Shown: positions 38,970 through 48,345, counted from the stretch's first letter. The stretch: DNA of 64,000 nt from Neomoorella thermoacetica (GCF_001875325.1 NZ_MDDC01000007.1:62001-126000); one strand, 5' to 3'. Numbers and translations: made by a program. The notes: generated from the letters alone by a model not told the origin.

Positions 38970-40337
38970 ATGTTCCGGCGTATCCTGGCTATCCTGGCCG
39001 GCCGCCTGGTAGCTTTTTTATGCCGCTGCTTAAAAAAAGGCGGTACCTCCCTGCCGGGTTTTCTGGCCCTGAAGCTGGACCCGGATTTAATGAAGGGCTT
39101 AATAGCAGGCTACCGCCAGGTAATTATAGTCACAGGTACCAATGGTAAAACGACTACCACCAACCTCCTGGCGAGCATCCTGCGGGCAGCGGGATTAAGC
39201 GTTGTTACCAATAGCGAAGGGGCCAATATGCCCGCCGGCGTTGCTACGGCCCTGCTGGGACAGCGGGGCGAAGTGGCTGTGCTGGAGGTTGATGAAGGAA
39301 CCCTGGCCCTGGTTACCAGTCAGGTGCAGGCAGATATAGTGGTTATAACCAATCTTTTGCGGGATCAACTGGATCGTTACCATGAATTGCAACAACTGGC
39401 CGGGGCCATTCAAAAGGCCCTGGTCCATACTCCGGAAGCCGCCCTGGTTCTAAACGCCGATGATTCCCTGGTAACCTCCCTGGGAGATGGTTGGGGTATC
39501 GTGCGTTACTTCGGCCTGGCCCGGACCCCCTGGAGCCAGGAAAGCACCAGGGAGGTCCTGGAGGGGCATATCTGTCCCCATTGCCACCAGCCCCTGGAGT
39601 TTAATTTTTACCACTACAGCCACCTGGGGGATTATTTCTGCCCCCGCTGCTCCTACCGGCGACCCCGGGCCGAATATGAAGGCCGGGGGCTCCAGCTAAA
39701 ACCAGGAGGGACCCACTTTAACCTGGTGTATCCAGGTGGCGCCCTGGTCCTCCATACTCCCATGCCGGGGATTTATAACGTCTACAATATCCTGGCCGCC
39801 GCCGGTACGGCGCTATACCTGGGGGTTGAACCGGCAACCATCGTCCGGGTGGTTGCTTCCTTCCTTCCCGGCCAGGGGCGGGCAGAAACCTTCTACCTCC
39901 GTGACAGGCATATTACGTTGATGCTGGTCAAGAACCCTACCGGCCTGGGTGTGGCCCTCCGGACCCTGGCCACCGGCCGGCAAAAAACGGCCTTTCTCCT
40001 GGCCATTAATGACCTGGCTGCCGACGGACGGGATGTCTCCTGGCTCTGGGATGCCGACCTTACTCCCCTGCTGGCAGCCCCTCGCAGCCCAATCATTTGC
40101 GCCGGTCTCCGGGCCGGTGATATGGCCATCTGCCTCAAGTACCAGGGGATAAAAGAGGCTGACCTGGAGGTCATCCCCGACCCCGCAGCCAGTATAGATC
40201 GTCTCCTGGCCGAACCGGTCCAGGAAGCCCTGATCCTCTGTACCTATACCAACCTGGCCGTTTACCGCCGTCTTTTGCTGCAAAGGGGGGCTCGCAGTGA
40301 AGTTACATCTGGGACATCTCTACCCGGAGTTTCTTAA
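38970..40337 (+). CDS. murT: MurT: lipid II isoglutaminyl synthase, ligase subunit
   Basis: 455 residues. Mur-ligase fold with ATP loop VIIVTGTNGKTTTTNLLASI, Mur motif LEVDEGTL, a zinc ribbon insert (HICPHCHQPLEFNFYHYSHL ... YFCPRCSYRRPRAEYEGRG), and the C-terminal DUF1727 part LLAINDLAADGRDVSWLWDA. With GatD it amidates D-Glu of lipid II to D-isoglutamine. Its last 41 nt overlap gatD, so production is coupled. Confidence 0.95.
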   Translation: MFRRILAILAGRLVAFLCRCLKKGGTSLPGFLALKLDPDLMKGLIAGYRQVIIVTGTNGKTTTTNLLASILRAAGLSVVTNSEGANMPAGVATALLGQRGEVAVLEVDEGTLALVTSQVQADIVVITNLLRDQLDRYHELQQLAGAIQKALVHTPEAALVLNADDSLVTSLGDGWGIVRYFGLARTPWSQESTREVLEGHICPHCHQPLEFNFYHYSHLGDYFCPRCSYRRPRAEYEGRGLQLKPGGTHFNLVYPGGALVLHTPMPGIYNVYNILAAAGTALYLGVEPATIVRVVASFLPGQGRAETFYLRDRHITLMLVKNPTGLGVALRTLATGRQKTAFLLAINDLAADGRDVSWLWDADLTPLLAAPRSPIICAGLRAGDMAICLKYQGIKEADLEVIPDPAASIDRLLAEPVQEALILCTYTNLAVYRRLLLQRGARSEVTSGTSLPGVS

Positions 40338-41037
40338 CCTTTACGGGGACCGGGGTAATGTCTTGATCCTCTGCCGCCGCGCCCAGTGGCGGGGCATACA
40401 GGTAGAAGTAACTCCTATCTCCCTTGGTGATAAGCTGGCACCCGGAGCTTATGATCTCCTTTTCCTGGGCGGCGGCCCCGACCAGGAGCAGGGGATCGCC
40501 AGTGCCGACTTATTTGCCAAGGGTCCCTGGCTAAAAGAAGCGGTGGAGGAAGGTACCGCCCTGCTGGCCATCTGCGGCGGCTACCAGCTCCTGGGGGAGT
40601 ACTACCGCACCGCCTCCGGGGATACCCTGCCGGGGGTGGGCCTTTTTGCCGCTTACACCGAGGCGGGGAACAAACGACTCAAGGGTAACATCGCCATCCA
40701 GGTGCCGGAACTCGGCAGCGAGCACCCGATAATCGGTTTTGAAAACCATGGCGGCCGTACCTTCCTTAAAGGGGCGCGGCCCCTGGGGCAAGTCATCTAC
40801 GGTGACGGCAACAACGGTGCCGATGGAACCGAAGGGGCCAGGTACAGGAATGCCATCGGCACCTATCTCCACGGCCCTTTATTAAGTAAAAACCCCCACC
40901 TGGCCGACTACCTCCTCAGGCTGGCCCTGCGACGCCGCTACGGCGAGGTGGAGTTATCACCCCTGGATGATACCCTGGAGATGGCTACCAACGCAGCCGT
41001 GTACAAGCGTTTCCTGCCGGCCAGGGGTAAATGGTAA
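40297..41037 (+). CDS. gatD: GatD: lipid II isoglutaminyl synthase, glutaminase subunit
   Basis: 246 residues. Class-I glutaminase-like domain supplying ammonia to MurT: LYPEFLNLYGDRGNVLILCR, LLFLGGGPDQEQGIA, the nucleophile elbow LLAICGGYQLLGEYY (Cys), and GTYLHGPLLSKNPHLADYLL (His). It overlaps murT by 41 nt. Confidence 0.95.
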   Translation: MKLHLGHLYPEFLNLYGDRGNVLILCRRAQWRGIQVEVTPISLGDKLAPGAYDLLFLGGGPDQEQGIASADLFAKGPWLKEAVEEGTALLAICGGYQLLGEYYRTASGDTLPGVGLFAAYTEAGNKRLKGNIAIQVPELGSEHPIIGFENHGGRTFLKGARPLGQVIYGDGNNGADGTEGARYRNAIGTYLHGPLLSKNPHLADYLLRLALRRRYGEVELSPLDDTLEMATNAAVYKRFLPARGKW

Positions 41038-41120
41038 CCCTTCCCTTCCCGCCAAGTGATACCCTGGTGAGGTGCCCCTTTATTCGGGAATAGTTTTTTC
41101 CTGCCCCTTTTCAAAACATA

Positions 41121-41146
41121 ACGCCCGGGGGAGATTCCCCGGGCGT
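41121..41146 (-). terminator. Terminator between gatD and the metallophosphoesterase
   Basis: ACGCCCGGGG-GAGATT-CCCCGGGCGT, a 10-bp perfect stem at the convergent end of two transcripts. On the minus strand it is followed by TATGTTTTG. It could serve both directions. Confidence 0.7.
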
Positions 41147-41149
41147 AGT

Positions 41150-41830
41150 TTAACTACTGACCAGCACCGGCGTAAAATTTACATAATCGGCGGCTACCAG
41201 GTAAAAATCGATCCCCCAGGCCTCTCCCACCAGGGCCCTATCCTGGTCGTTACCGTGGAGGTGACCGTAGAAGCATCTGCTGACACCGTACTCCTGCATT
41301 AAGGTTATAAAGTCCGTTTGCTGGTCGCGATAGGCCGGAGGAAAGTGCATCATGACGGCCAGGGGTTCGTTCCGGCGGAGCCCCCGGACCTCCTTCAGGG
41401 CCATCTCCAGGCGCAGGACCTCCCGCCGGTAAACCTTCCCGTCAGTTTCCTCATTAAAGAGGGGGTTCTGGGGAACCAGCCAGCCCCGGGTACCGCAGAC
41501 GGCCACCCCGGCGATGATTTCCGGTTTCAGGAGGGCCAGCCGGGCATCAAGGACGACTTCCCTCATTTTTTTCTCAGTCTGCCACCAGTAGTCATGGTTG
41601 CCTTTCAGGAGCCGTTTCGCACCGGGCAGGGATTTGATAAACTCCAGGTCCGGAAGGGCGTCCTCCAGGTGCATGCCCCAGCTGATATCTCCCAGGATTA
41701 AGACGGTATCACCTTCATCCACTACCCTGCACCAGCGGGTCGCCACTTTCGAGCGGTGATCCTCCCAGGCCGGGCCAAACATGGCCATATCGCGGCCCAG
41801 GTGTAAATCCGCAATGGCAAATAAGGCCAA
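41150..41830 (-). CDS. Calcineurin-like metallophosphoesterase
   Basis: 226 residues from a TTG at 41830, chosen because TATGGAGGGGTAGGA lies just upstream and because the family starts with the first metal motif (LALFAIADLHLG). The motifs D-x-H (ADLHLG), GDISWGMHLEDALPDLEFI (GDxxW), LLKGNHDYWW (GNHD) and MMHFPPAY, FYGHLHG are all present. Di-metal phosphohydrolase of unknown substrate. Convergent with gatD. Confidence 0.88.
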   Translation of the reverse strand: MALFAIADLHLGRDMAMFGPAWEDHRSKVATRWCRVVDEGDTVLILGDISWGMHLEDALPDLEFIKSLPGAKRLLKGNHDYWWQTEKKMREVVLDARLALLKPEIIAGVAVCGTRGWLVPQNPLFNEETDGKVYRREVLRLEMALKEVRGLRRNEPLAVMMHFPPAYRDQQTDFITLMQEYGVSRCFYGHLHGNDQDRALVGEAWGIDFYLVAADYVNFTPVLVSS

Positions 41831-41988
41831 TCCTACCCCTCCATATATGGGTTGTGCGAGGTGAGAAATGGAAAGTGAGCTCTTTTCCTCGCTGTGGCGG
41901 TAACTGGCCGCCATGAGGGGTTCCGGCATATCCAGGATATCACTTTCAGTAACAGCTGGTATGCTTAACGAGGGCAACCAGCCTGTTG

Positions 41989-42999
41989 TTATTCTGCTTC
42001 CAGTCGCCTGACGATGGCGTCGGCCATATCGCTGGTACCGGCACTGCCGCCCAGATCGTAGGTCAGGTACTTGCCTTCGGCCAGGACCGCCAGGATAGCG
42101 CGCTGGATCCTGGCTGCTGCTTCTTTCTCGCCCAGGTGTTCCAGCATCATAACCCCGGAGAGGATGGTGGCCAGGGGATTTACCTTATTCTGGCCGGCAT
42201 ACTTGGGTGCGCTGCCGTGGATTGGTTCAAAAACGGCTACCTTCTCCCCAATATTGGCTCCAGGGGCCACTCCCAGGCCGCCCACCAGGCCGGCGCAGAG
42301 GTCGGAGAGGATATCGCCGTAAAGATTGGGCAGTACCAGGACATCATATTCCTCCGGCTTCTGGACCAGCTGCATGCTCAGGTTGTCCACAATACGATCA
42401 TCAGCCGTTATTTCCGGATAATCCCTGGCTACTTCGTAGAAGGTCCGCAGGAAGAGGCCGTCGCTGAACTTCATGATATTGGCCTTGTGGCCGGCTGTCA
42501 CCCTTTTCCGGCCCTGGCTCCGGGCGTATTCAAAGGCTGCCCGGGCGATACGCTCGGAGCCCCTCCGGGTAATAATCTTAATGCTCTCAGCCGCATCTTC
42601 ACCCACCATATGTTCAACCCCGGCATAGAGGTCCTCGGTGTTCTCCCGGTAGATAACCAGGTCAACCCCCTGGTAGCGTGAGGGTACATTGGGCAGGTTG
42701 CGGAAGGGCCGGACATTGGCATAGAGATCCAGCTCTTTCCGCAGGGCCACATTGACGCTCCGGAAGCCGGTGCCCACCGGGGTGGTGATAGGCCCTTTAA
42801 GGGCGACGCCATTTTTACGGATTGAAGCCAGGGTCTCTTCCGGCAACACGCTGCCGTATTTCTCCTGTGCGCCTTCCCCGGCTGCCATAACCTCCCATTC
42901 AAGTTCCGCGCCGCTGGCGTCCAGGACCCGCCGGGCAGCGGCGATTAACTCCGGACCGGTACCATCCCCGGGAATCAGGGTAACTACATGTTTCAACAA
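41989..42999 (-). CDS. NAD(P)-dependent isocitrate/isopropylmalate-type dehydrogenase
   Basis: 336 residues, the size of short NAD-type isocitrate and homoisocitrate dehydrogenases. [20 protein letters not shown] at the N-terminus, [20 protein letters not shown] then [10 protein letters not shown] (substrate loop), [40 protein letters not shown], and [20 protein letters not shown] with a C-terminal [20 protein letters not shown]. Oxidative decarboxylation of a 2-hydroxy dicarboxylate; isocitrate is most likely, as the SVN motif matches NAD-IDH, with homoisocitrate as the alternative. Confidence 0.88.
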   Translation of the reverse strand: MLKHVVTLIPGDGTGPELIAAARRVLDASGAELEWEVMAAGEGAQEKYGSVLPEETLASIRKNGVALKGPITTPVGTGFRSVNVALRKELDLYANVRPFRNLPNVPSRYQGVDLVIYRENTEDLYAGVEHMVGEDAAESIKIITRRGSERIARAAFEYARSQGRKRVTAGHKANIMKFSDGLFLRTFYEVARDYPEITADDRIVDNLSMQLVQKPEEYDVLVLPNLYGDILSDLCAGLVGGLGVAPGANIGEKVAVFEPIHGSAPKYAGQNKVNPLATILSGVMMLEHLGEKEAAARIQRAILAVLAEGKYLTYDLGGSAGTSDMADAIVRRLEAE

Positions 43000-43062
43000 A
43001 ATCCACCTCCATGAGATACGTCACCTACATATTATAAAGTTTCCCCCGGCTCCCCTACAAGT

Positions 43063-43087
43063 AAAAAATCACCCTCCCGGGCGATTT
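43063..43087 (-). terminator. Terminator after the CofE-like gene
   Basis: On the minus strand AAATCGCCC-GGGA-GGGTGATTT is followed by TTT (six T in total). Lies between the CofE-like gene and the dehydrogenase. Confidence 0.7.
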
Positions 43088-43097
43088 AATCAAGCTG

Positions 43098-43748
43098 TTA
43101 CCGGCGTTTAAGGATGACGACGGGGGTTTGTTCATCTTCATTACCAAAGGGATTATCCTTCAGGGCTTCGGTTACAGCCGGGATGTAGCTCCTGTCAGTA
43201 ATCCCGAGGATATCAACGCACTTTTTATCATTGACGTCAGCGATTACCGCCTCGGCACCGGTAGCCCTTTTAATCTCCCGTACCAGTTTGCCCGGGTTCT
43301 TCGGACCCATGACAATATGACGCTCATAGGGGTACATGGTCCCGGCGATATCGTCAATTAGGGCCAGCTGGCGGCCGGCGACAATATAGAAAAGGCCCCT
43401 TTTCCTGATAAGGCGGCCAAAAGCTGCGGCCGCGCAACCGGCCAGGAGGCGTACCGGGCCCACTTCTTCCAGGGCCAGCTGCATGGCTGGAGGTGTGGCC
43501 AGGCTGCCGTCTTTGCCCGGAAAACGGCAGAGGAAGCGTGCCAGTCGCCCGGGCCTGACTTTTTCCGGCAAGATGGCCCGGCGCTGGGTAATGGCGACAA
43601 CACTCTCGGCCAGGCAGATAACGTCGCCGGGAGCAGCAATGCCGGCGCTATACTTCTTGGCCAGGCTGATAGCATCATCCTTTTCCGTAACCACATGGGT
43701 GCGAACTGGGATTTTATTAAAAACTATCTTCCTTGTTCCCCGGGCCAT
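43098..43748 (-). CDS. CofE-like gamma-glutamyl ligase family protein
   Basis: 216 residues from the ATG at 43748 (AGAGGAGTTAGGAAC upstream). It belongs to the F420-0:L-glutamate ligase fold (PF01996): VFNKIPVRTHVVTEKDDAIS, GDVICLAESVVAITQRRAIL, then LIRKRGLFYIVAGRQLALID and RATGAEAVIADVNDKKCVDI followed by LGITD. CofE adds glutamate to coenzyme F420; nothing else in the window suggests F420, so another glutamylation target is possible. It overlaps no neighbour but follows the amidase gene by 4 nt. Confidence 0.8.
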   Translation of the reverse strand: MARGTRKIVFNKIPVRTHVVTEKDDAISLAKKYSAGIAAPGDVICLAESVVAITQRRAILPEKVRPGRLARFLCRFPGKDGSLATPPAMQLALEEVGPVRLLAGCAAAAFGRLIRKRGLFYIVAGRQLALIDDIAGTMYPYERHIVMGPKNPGKLVREIKRATGAEAVIADVNDKKCVDILGITDRSYIPAVTEALKDNPFGNEDEQTPVVILKRR

Positions 43749-43752
43749 GTTC

Positions 43753-44649
43753 CTAACTCCTCTGGCAGAAATATTGTTTGATAGCGACCACTGTGGCCAG
43801 GGCTGTCTTCTGGTGAAAATACGGATTGCGGAGCAGGCCTTCATCAACCCAGTTGGTTATGGTTACCGGTTCTATACGCAAGGCGGGTAGTTGGCCCAGT
43901 TGGACCAGTTCGGCATCAGCAGCGGTACCGCGCGCAGGTGTCTTTACCCTGGTCACAATCCTCTCCAGTACGGCGGCCGCCAGGCCCTTATTTCCCGGCC
44001 TGGCTGGATTATAAAGGACCGCCGTTCCCCGCCTGGTAGTATCCGGGCTGCCATACTCGTGGACGCTGAGGAAACAAAAAGCACCCGGCGGTACCCTGGC
44101 CAGGCGCTCCTGCCAGGAGGGATTTTCTTCCTGCCGGCGGGTCATAACTACTCTGGCTTTCAACCCTTTAAGGATTTTGGCCAGCTCCCCGGCTGTCTTC
44201 CAGGCCATATCCCGTTCCAGTAAGTTTACCGGGCCGCGGTGGCCGGGATCAGAGCCACCGTGACCGGGATCTATGACCACTACCCTATCCTGGTAGAAAT
44301 CCTGCAGGGGCCGGCGGGTAAAGTTTAAACAAATCCGGTAGGGTATCCCTTCGATGCAGGCTATTCCGGCCTGAACTGCTTCATCCAGGTTTATATTAAA
44401 TACCGCCTGCTCCTGGGCCGTATACAGGGTTACTTCACGTATAATGCCGTCCTGGACATACAGGGGGCCTGGGTACATGGTCAGGGCCGCCCGGACAGTT
44501 ACCTGGCAAAGGGTCGGCTCCGGGTAGCTAACCTCCACCGGCGCCGGTGCTGTAGCCTCTATGGTAACGGTGCTGAATTGTTCCTCACCCTGGTAGTTTA
44601 TCTTGCTATAGAGATTGGTTAACCGGGTCCTGGGGGGCAACTCCCTCAC
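43753..44649 (-). CDS. N-acetylmuramoyl-L-alanine amidase (Amidase_3, CwlD-like)
   Basis: 298 residues. Zinc amidase that cleaves peptide stems from peptidoglycan: VVVIDPGHGGSDPGHRG (first His and Glu block), LLERDMAWKTA (Glu), FCFLSVHEYGSPDTT (His; the family has SxHxN, here HEYGS), and LPALRIEPVTITNWVDEGLL. The N-terminal 110 residues look like an AMIN-type domain. No signal sequence is visible and an in-frame stop lies just upstream, which is odd for this family. A TTG at 44640 is an alternative start. Confidence 0.82.
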   Translation of the reverse strand: MRELPPRTRLTNLYSKINYQGEEQFSTVTIEATAPAPVEVSYPEPTLCQVTVRAALTMYPGPLYVQDGIIREVTLYTAQEQAVFNINLDEAVQAGIACIEGIPYRICLNFTRRPLQDFYQDRVVVIDPGHGGSDPGHRGPVNLLERDMAWKTAGELAKILKGLKARVVMTRRQEENPSWQERLARVPPGAFCFLSVHEYGSPDTTRRGTAVLYNPARPGNKGLAAAVLERIVTRVKTPARGTAADAELVQLGQLPALRIEPVTITNWVDEGLLRNPYFHQKTALATVVAIKQYFCQRS

Positions 44650-44836
44650 CTCGCCAATCAGGCGCTTATTCGCCTGTTATCAATCATATGCTTGCAAAAG
44701 GAGCAAAAATACTGTTACCCATATTTTACCTTCCCAAATTATTCCCTTTTTATACCAGATGCCCTGCATCCAGCATTGCCCGGAAGACTTGCAACCTCTG
44801 GTCTGCAGGTCTAAAATAAAACGGGAGGCGAGGCAA

Positions 44837-46510
44837 ATGTATGTAGGCCTGGATATGGGTGGCACCCACACCGATGCCGTCCTCATAGCCGGCGGCCGGG
44901 TGAAACGCTACTGTAAGACTCCGACCGCCCCTGAAGATTACCTCCATACCGTTACCAGGGCCCTGGACGAGGTCCTGGAGGATATTGCAACCGGCGAAGT
45001 CCGGCGCCTGAACCTCAGCACCACTGTCTGTACCAATGCCATCGTGACCGGCAGGACCAGCCCGGTGGGTATGCTCCTGGAACCGGGGCCGGGGTTAAAT
45101 CCCGCCGGGCTCACCTGTGGCGCTAAAAATTTTATCCTCTCCGGCGCCATCGACCATCGCGGCCGCCCTACCTCTTCCCTGGTAGCAACCGAAATCGAGG
45201 CTGCCGATAAAGAGCTAAGGAAAGCAGCCATCCGTCACCTGGCCATAGTAGGTAAGTTTTCCACCCGCAACCCGGAACATGAATTGCAAATCAAGGAAGC
45301 CCTTTCCCCGGACTATGACTTTATCACTCTGGGCCACCGCCTGTCGGGACGTTTGAACTACCCCCGGCGGGTTTTTAGCGCCTATCTGAACAGTGCCGTA
45401 GCGTCCGTCTATGAGGCCTTTGCCGCCGCCATAAAGACCTATGCCAGTAGCCGGCAACTGCCGGTCGAGCCGGATATCCTGAAAGCCGACGGCGGCACCC
45501 TCTCCCTGGCCGCATCCCGGTCCCTCCCGGTGGAGACAATCCTCTCCGGTCCCTCGGCCAGTATTATGGGAGCCCTGGCCCTGGCGCCCTCATCCCGGGA
45601 TACTATTATCCTCGATATCGGCGGTACGACCACTGATATCGCCTTCCTTGCCGACGGTGTCCCCCTCTTTGAACCTTTAGGCATAACCCTGGCCGGTTAT
45701 CCGACCCTGATACGCGCCCTTTACAGTTATTCCCTGGGTTTGGGCGGCGACAGCTGCCTGCGGGTCAGGGACGGGCGCCTGAGCATCGGCCCGGAGCGCC
45801 TGGGACCGGCCCTGGCCCTGGGCGGCCCCGCCCCTACCCCCACCGACGCCCTGATTACCATGGGCCGCCTGGACCTGGGGGATAAAGGGGCTGCCCGCCG
45901 GGGCCTGGAACAATTAGGAGATCAACTGGGCCTCACTACCGGGGAGGTGGCTGCTGCCATTATCAAACAAATGGCCACCGAGATAGCCAGCCAGACCCGG
46001 GCCCTCCTGGAGGGAATAAACAGCCGCCCGGTATATACCGTGCGAGAGGTACTGGAGGACAAAAAACTACGCCCGGAACAGGTGATTGTCATCGGCGCCC
46101 CGGCGCCCCTCCTGGCGGCCGAGCTGGAAGCCGCTTTCGGCCTCCCGGTAGTTGCGCCCTCCCTGGCCGGGGTAGCCAATGCCATTGGCGCCGCCCTGAG
46201 CCAGCCCACTACGGAAATCACCCTCCAGGCCGATACAGAGCAGGGCTTCCTGACGATTCCCGAAGAAGGCATCAGGGAGAAAGTCCAACGCGGTTTCAAC
46301 CTGGAGGCAGCCCGCCGGCGGGCTCTGGCAGCCCTGCAGGATCGCCTGCGGCGCCTGGCACCGGCGGCAGCCAGTGCCGAATTGGAAGTAGTTGAGGAAC
46401 AATCCTTTAACATGGTCTCCGGTTTTTATACCACGGGCAAAAACATCAGGGTCAAAGTCCAGGTTAAACCCCGGGTCAGCCCCCTGGAGGGAGATGAGCA
46501 TGATGTATAA
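44837..46510 (+). CDS. Hydantoinase/oxoprolinase A-family protein
   Basis: 557 residues from the ATG at 44837 (AAACGGGAGGCGAGGCAA upstream); the open frame starts further left but without a ribosome site. ASKHA fold: MYVGLDMGGTHTDAVLIAGG at the N-terminus, STTVCTNAIVTGRTSPVGML, ILKADGGTLSLAASRSLPVE then LSGPSASIMGALAL, DTIILDIGGTTTDIAFLADG, GLGGDSCLRVRDGRLSIGPE. ATP-dependent opening of a cyclic amide is expected, but no B subunit gene is present. It overlaps the next gene by 11 nt. Confidence 0.88.
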   Translation: MYVGLDMGGTHTDAVLIAGGRVKRYCKTPTAPEDYLHTVTRALDEVLEDIATGEVRRLNLSTTVCTNAIVTGRTSPVGMLLEPGPGLNPAGLTCGAKNFILSGAIDHRGRPTSSLVATEIEAADKELRKAAIRHLAIVGKFSTRNPEHELQIKEALSPDYDFITLGHRLSGRLNYPRRVFSAYLNSAVASVYEAFAAAIKTYASSRQLPVEPDILKADGGTLSLAASRSLPVETILSGPSASIMGALALAPSSRDTIILDIGGTTTDIAFLADGVPLFEPLGITLAGYPTLIRALYSYSLGLGGDSCLRVRDGRLSIGPERLGPALALGGPAPTPTDALITMGRLDLGDKGAARRGLEQLGDQLGLTTGEVAAAIIKQMATEIASQTRALLEGINSRPVYTVREVLEDKKLRPEQVIVIGAPAPLLAAELEAAFGLPVVAPSLAGVANAIGAALSQPTTEITLQADTEQGFLTIPEEGIREKVQRGFNLEAARRRALAALQDRLRRLAPAAASAELEVVEEQSFNMVSGFYTTGKNIRVKVQVKPRVSPLEGDEHDV

Positions 46511-47816
46511 AGCCAGGCGCCGCCTGGGCCTTGTCTTCTTCCCTGCCTTTGACTGGGCCATCAGCCCTACTCACCCCGAGCGGGAAGAGCGCCTCCTCTA
46601 TACCCAGGACCAGGTGTTTGAAGAAGGCATCCTGGACATCGAAGGCATCAGGGAATATCGCCCTCGCCTGGCCAGTACCGGCGATGTAGAGCGGGTGCAT
46701 ATCTGTGTACCGGATGTCAAATCCCGGACAACGGAATCCCACCTCATTGCCGCCGGCGGGGCCATAGTTGCCGCTGAGGCCGTTTTAAAAGGTGAAGTAG
46801 ATAAGGCCTTTGCCATTATCCGGCCGCCAGGGCATCACTCCTTTCGCATCGTCCATGGCGCCAGGGGCTTTTGTAATATAAATATGGAGGCCATTATGCT
46901 CGAGTATATTCGCCGGCATTACGGCCCCAAACGGATAGCCATTGTCGATACCGACTGCCACCACGGGGACGGCAGCCAGGATATCTACTGGCACGACAAG
47001 GATACCCTTTATATCTCCCTGCACCAGGACGGACGCACCCTTTTCCCGGGTACCGGCTTCCTGAACGAATTCGGCGGCCCCAATGCCTTCGGCTATACCC
47101 TTAACCTCCCCCTGCCCCCTGAAACCGGGGAAGAGGGTTTCCTTTATGCCCTAGAACATTTTATCCTGCCGGTGCTGGCAGATTTTAAGCCGGATCTGGT
47201 CATCAACTCCGCCGGCCAGGACAACCATTATACCGACCCGATAACCAACATGCGTTTTTCTGCCCAGGGCTACGCCCGCCTTAACGACCGCCTGCAACCG
47301 GATATCGCCGTCCTGGAGGGAGGTTATTCCATCGAAGGCGCCCTGCCCTACGTCAACGCAGGTATTATTCTGGCCCTGGCCGGACTCGACTACACAGGGA
47401 TCCGGGAACCTGACTACACTCCGGAAAGGGTGGCTCAATCTCCCCGCGTCAGTGAATATATCGCCCGACTGTGCGACGAGTCCTACCAGGCCTGGCAGCA
47501 GAGGGATACCCTGCGGGAAGAGTATATCCAAGGTAAAACAGAAATCAGCCGCCGGCGCCGTATTTTCTACGACACCGAGGGGTTGATGGAAACCCAGCAA
47601 GAAACGACCCGCGTTTGTCATGATTGCGGCGGCGTGACCTGGATTGATTCCCGTACCGACCATGGCCGCCACATCCTGGCCATCTTTATCCCCCGGGAGG
47701 CCTGTCATCGCTGCCAGGAAGAAGGCCATGCCATCTTTGATAGGAGCCGGGCCATCGATTACCCCGACGGCATCTACCTCCAGGACCGGGTGGAAGACCA
47801 GATGTTAAAGAAGTGA
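46500..47816 (+). CDS. Histone-deacetylase-family amidohydrolase with C-terminal zinc ribbon
   Basis: 438 residues. Arginase/deacetylase fold: SPTHPEREERL, IIRPPGHHSFRIVHGARGFC (His pair), AIVDTDCHHGDGSQDIYWHD (Asp and His metal ligands), DFKPDLVINSAGQDNHYTDP, LQPDIAVLEGGYSIEGALPY. Members deacetylate polyamines or acetyl-lysine, or act on amides. An added C-terminal block has two CxxC pairs (CHDCGGVTWID, EACHRCQEEGH), suggesting a structural zinc. I chose the ATG at 46500 for its spacing to GGAGGGAG; ATGs at 46494 and 46503 are alternatives. Coupled to the hydantoinase-like gene. Confidence 0.88.
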   Translation: MMYKARRRLGLVFFPAFDWAISPTHPEREERLLYTQDQVFEEGILDIEGIREYRPRLASTGDVERVHICVPDVKSRTTESHLIAAGGAIVAAEAVLKGEVDKAFAIIRPPGHHSFRIVHGARGFCNINMEAIMLEYIRRHYGPKRIAIVDTDCHHGDGSQDIYWHDKDTLYISLHQDGRTLFPGTGFLNEFGGPNAFGYTLNLPLPPETGEEGFLYALEHFILPVLADFKPDLVINSAGQDNHYTDPITNMRFSAQGYARLNDRLQPDIAVLEGGYSIEGALPYVNAGIILALAGLDYTGIREPDYTPERVAQSPRVSEYIARLCDESYQAWQQRDTLREEYIQGKTEISRRRRIFYDTEGLMETQQETTRVCHDCGGVTWIDSRTDHGRHILAIFIPREACHRCQEEGHAIFDRSRAIDYPDGIYLQDRVEDQMLKK

Positions 47817-47838
47817 TGTTAAAGAAGTGATTCTAAAA

Positions 47839-47865
47839 GCCAGGGATTTTTATCCCTGGCTTTTT
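47839..47865 (+). terminator. Rho-independent terminator after the deacetylase gene
   Basis: GCCAGGGA-TTTTTA-TCCCTGGC followed by TTTTT. Just upstream a 14-nt tandem duplication (ATGTTAAAGAAGTG twice) covers the stop codon. Confidence 0.9.
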
Positions 47866-47982
47866 GCTGCCGGAAAATATTGCTGGCTTTGTCATCCCTC
47901 GGCTAAAAGCTTGCCCCAGAGAAATGGCCTCCCATTATTTCCGGTAACTCATAGTGCCGCCTGCGGGGCATGGGTGGCTTAA

Positions 47983-48345
47983 CTAAAACGCCCCCTTTAT
48001 TATCTCCATTCCCGATACCCTCTCCTGCCGGTCCAGCCACACAGCCACGACATCAAAGCGGCAGGACCACCCGGCCAGCCCCCTGGAGCCAAGGTAATAG
48101 GCTGCCAGCCGGCGCAAACGCATCCGCTTGCGGCCGTCAACGGATTCCTGGGGCGTACCAAAGGTTCGTGAGGAACGCGTCCGGACCTCGATAAAAACAA
48201 TTTCCTTATCCTGGGCGGCGATAATATCAATTTCTCCCAGGGGACAGCGATAATTGCGCTCCAGGATCCGGTATCCTTCACCCTCTAAAAGGGCAGCGGC
48301 GGCGGCTTCGCCGATCTGGCCGCGCCGTCGCCGCGTCATGGACAT
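47983..48345 (-). CDS. UPF0102/YraN family nuclease-fold protein
   Basis: 120 residues. RRRRGQIGEAAAAALLEGEG, then GYRILERNYRCPLGEIDIIA and KEIVFIEVRTRSSRTFGTPQ carry the Asp/Glu-x-x pattern of the RecB-like nuclease fold. YraN proteins are widespread with unclear function. It lies downstream of nuoN with a 28-nt gap, and in related genomes belongs to the rplS-rnhB neighbourhood. Confidence 0.9.
   Translation of the reverse strand: MSMTRRRRGQIGEAAAAALLEGEGYRILERNYRCPLGEIDIIAAQDKEIVFIEVRTRSSRTFGTPQESVDGRKRMRLRRLAAYYLGSRGLAGWSCRFDVVAVWLDRQERVSGMEIIKGAF

Noticed and set aside
43098-43748. Evidence for coenzyme F420 synthesis
   Set aside because: A single CofE-fold gene without cofC, cofD or fbiC in the window does not support the pathway.
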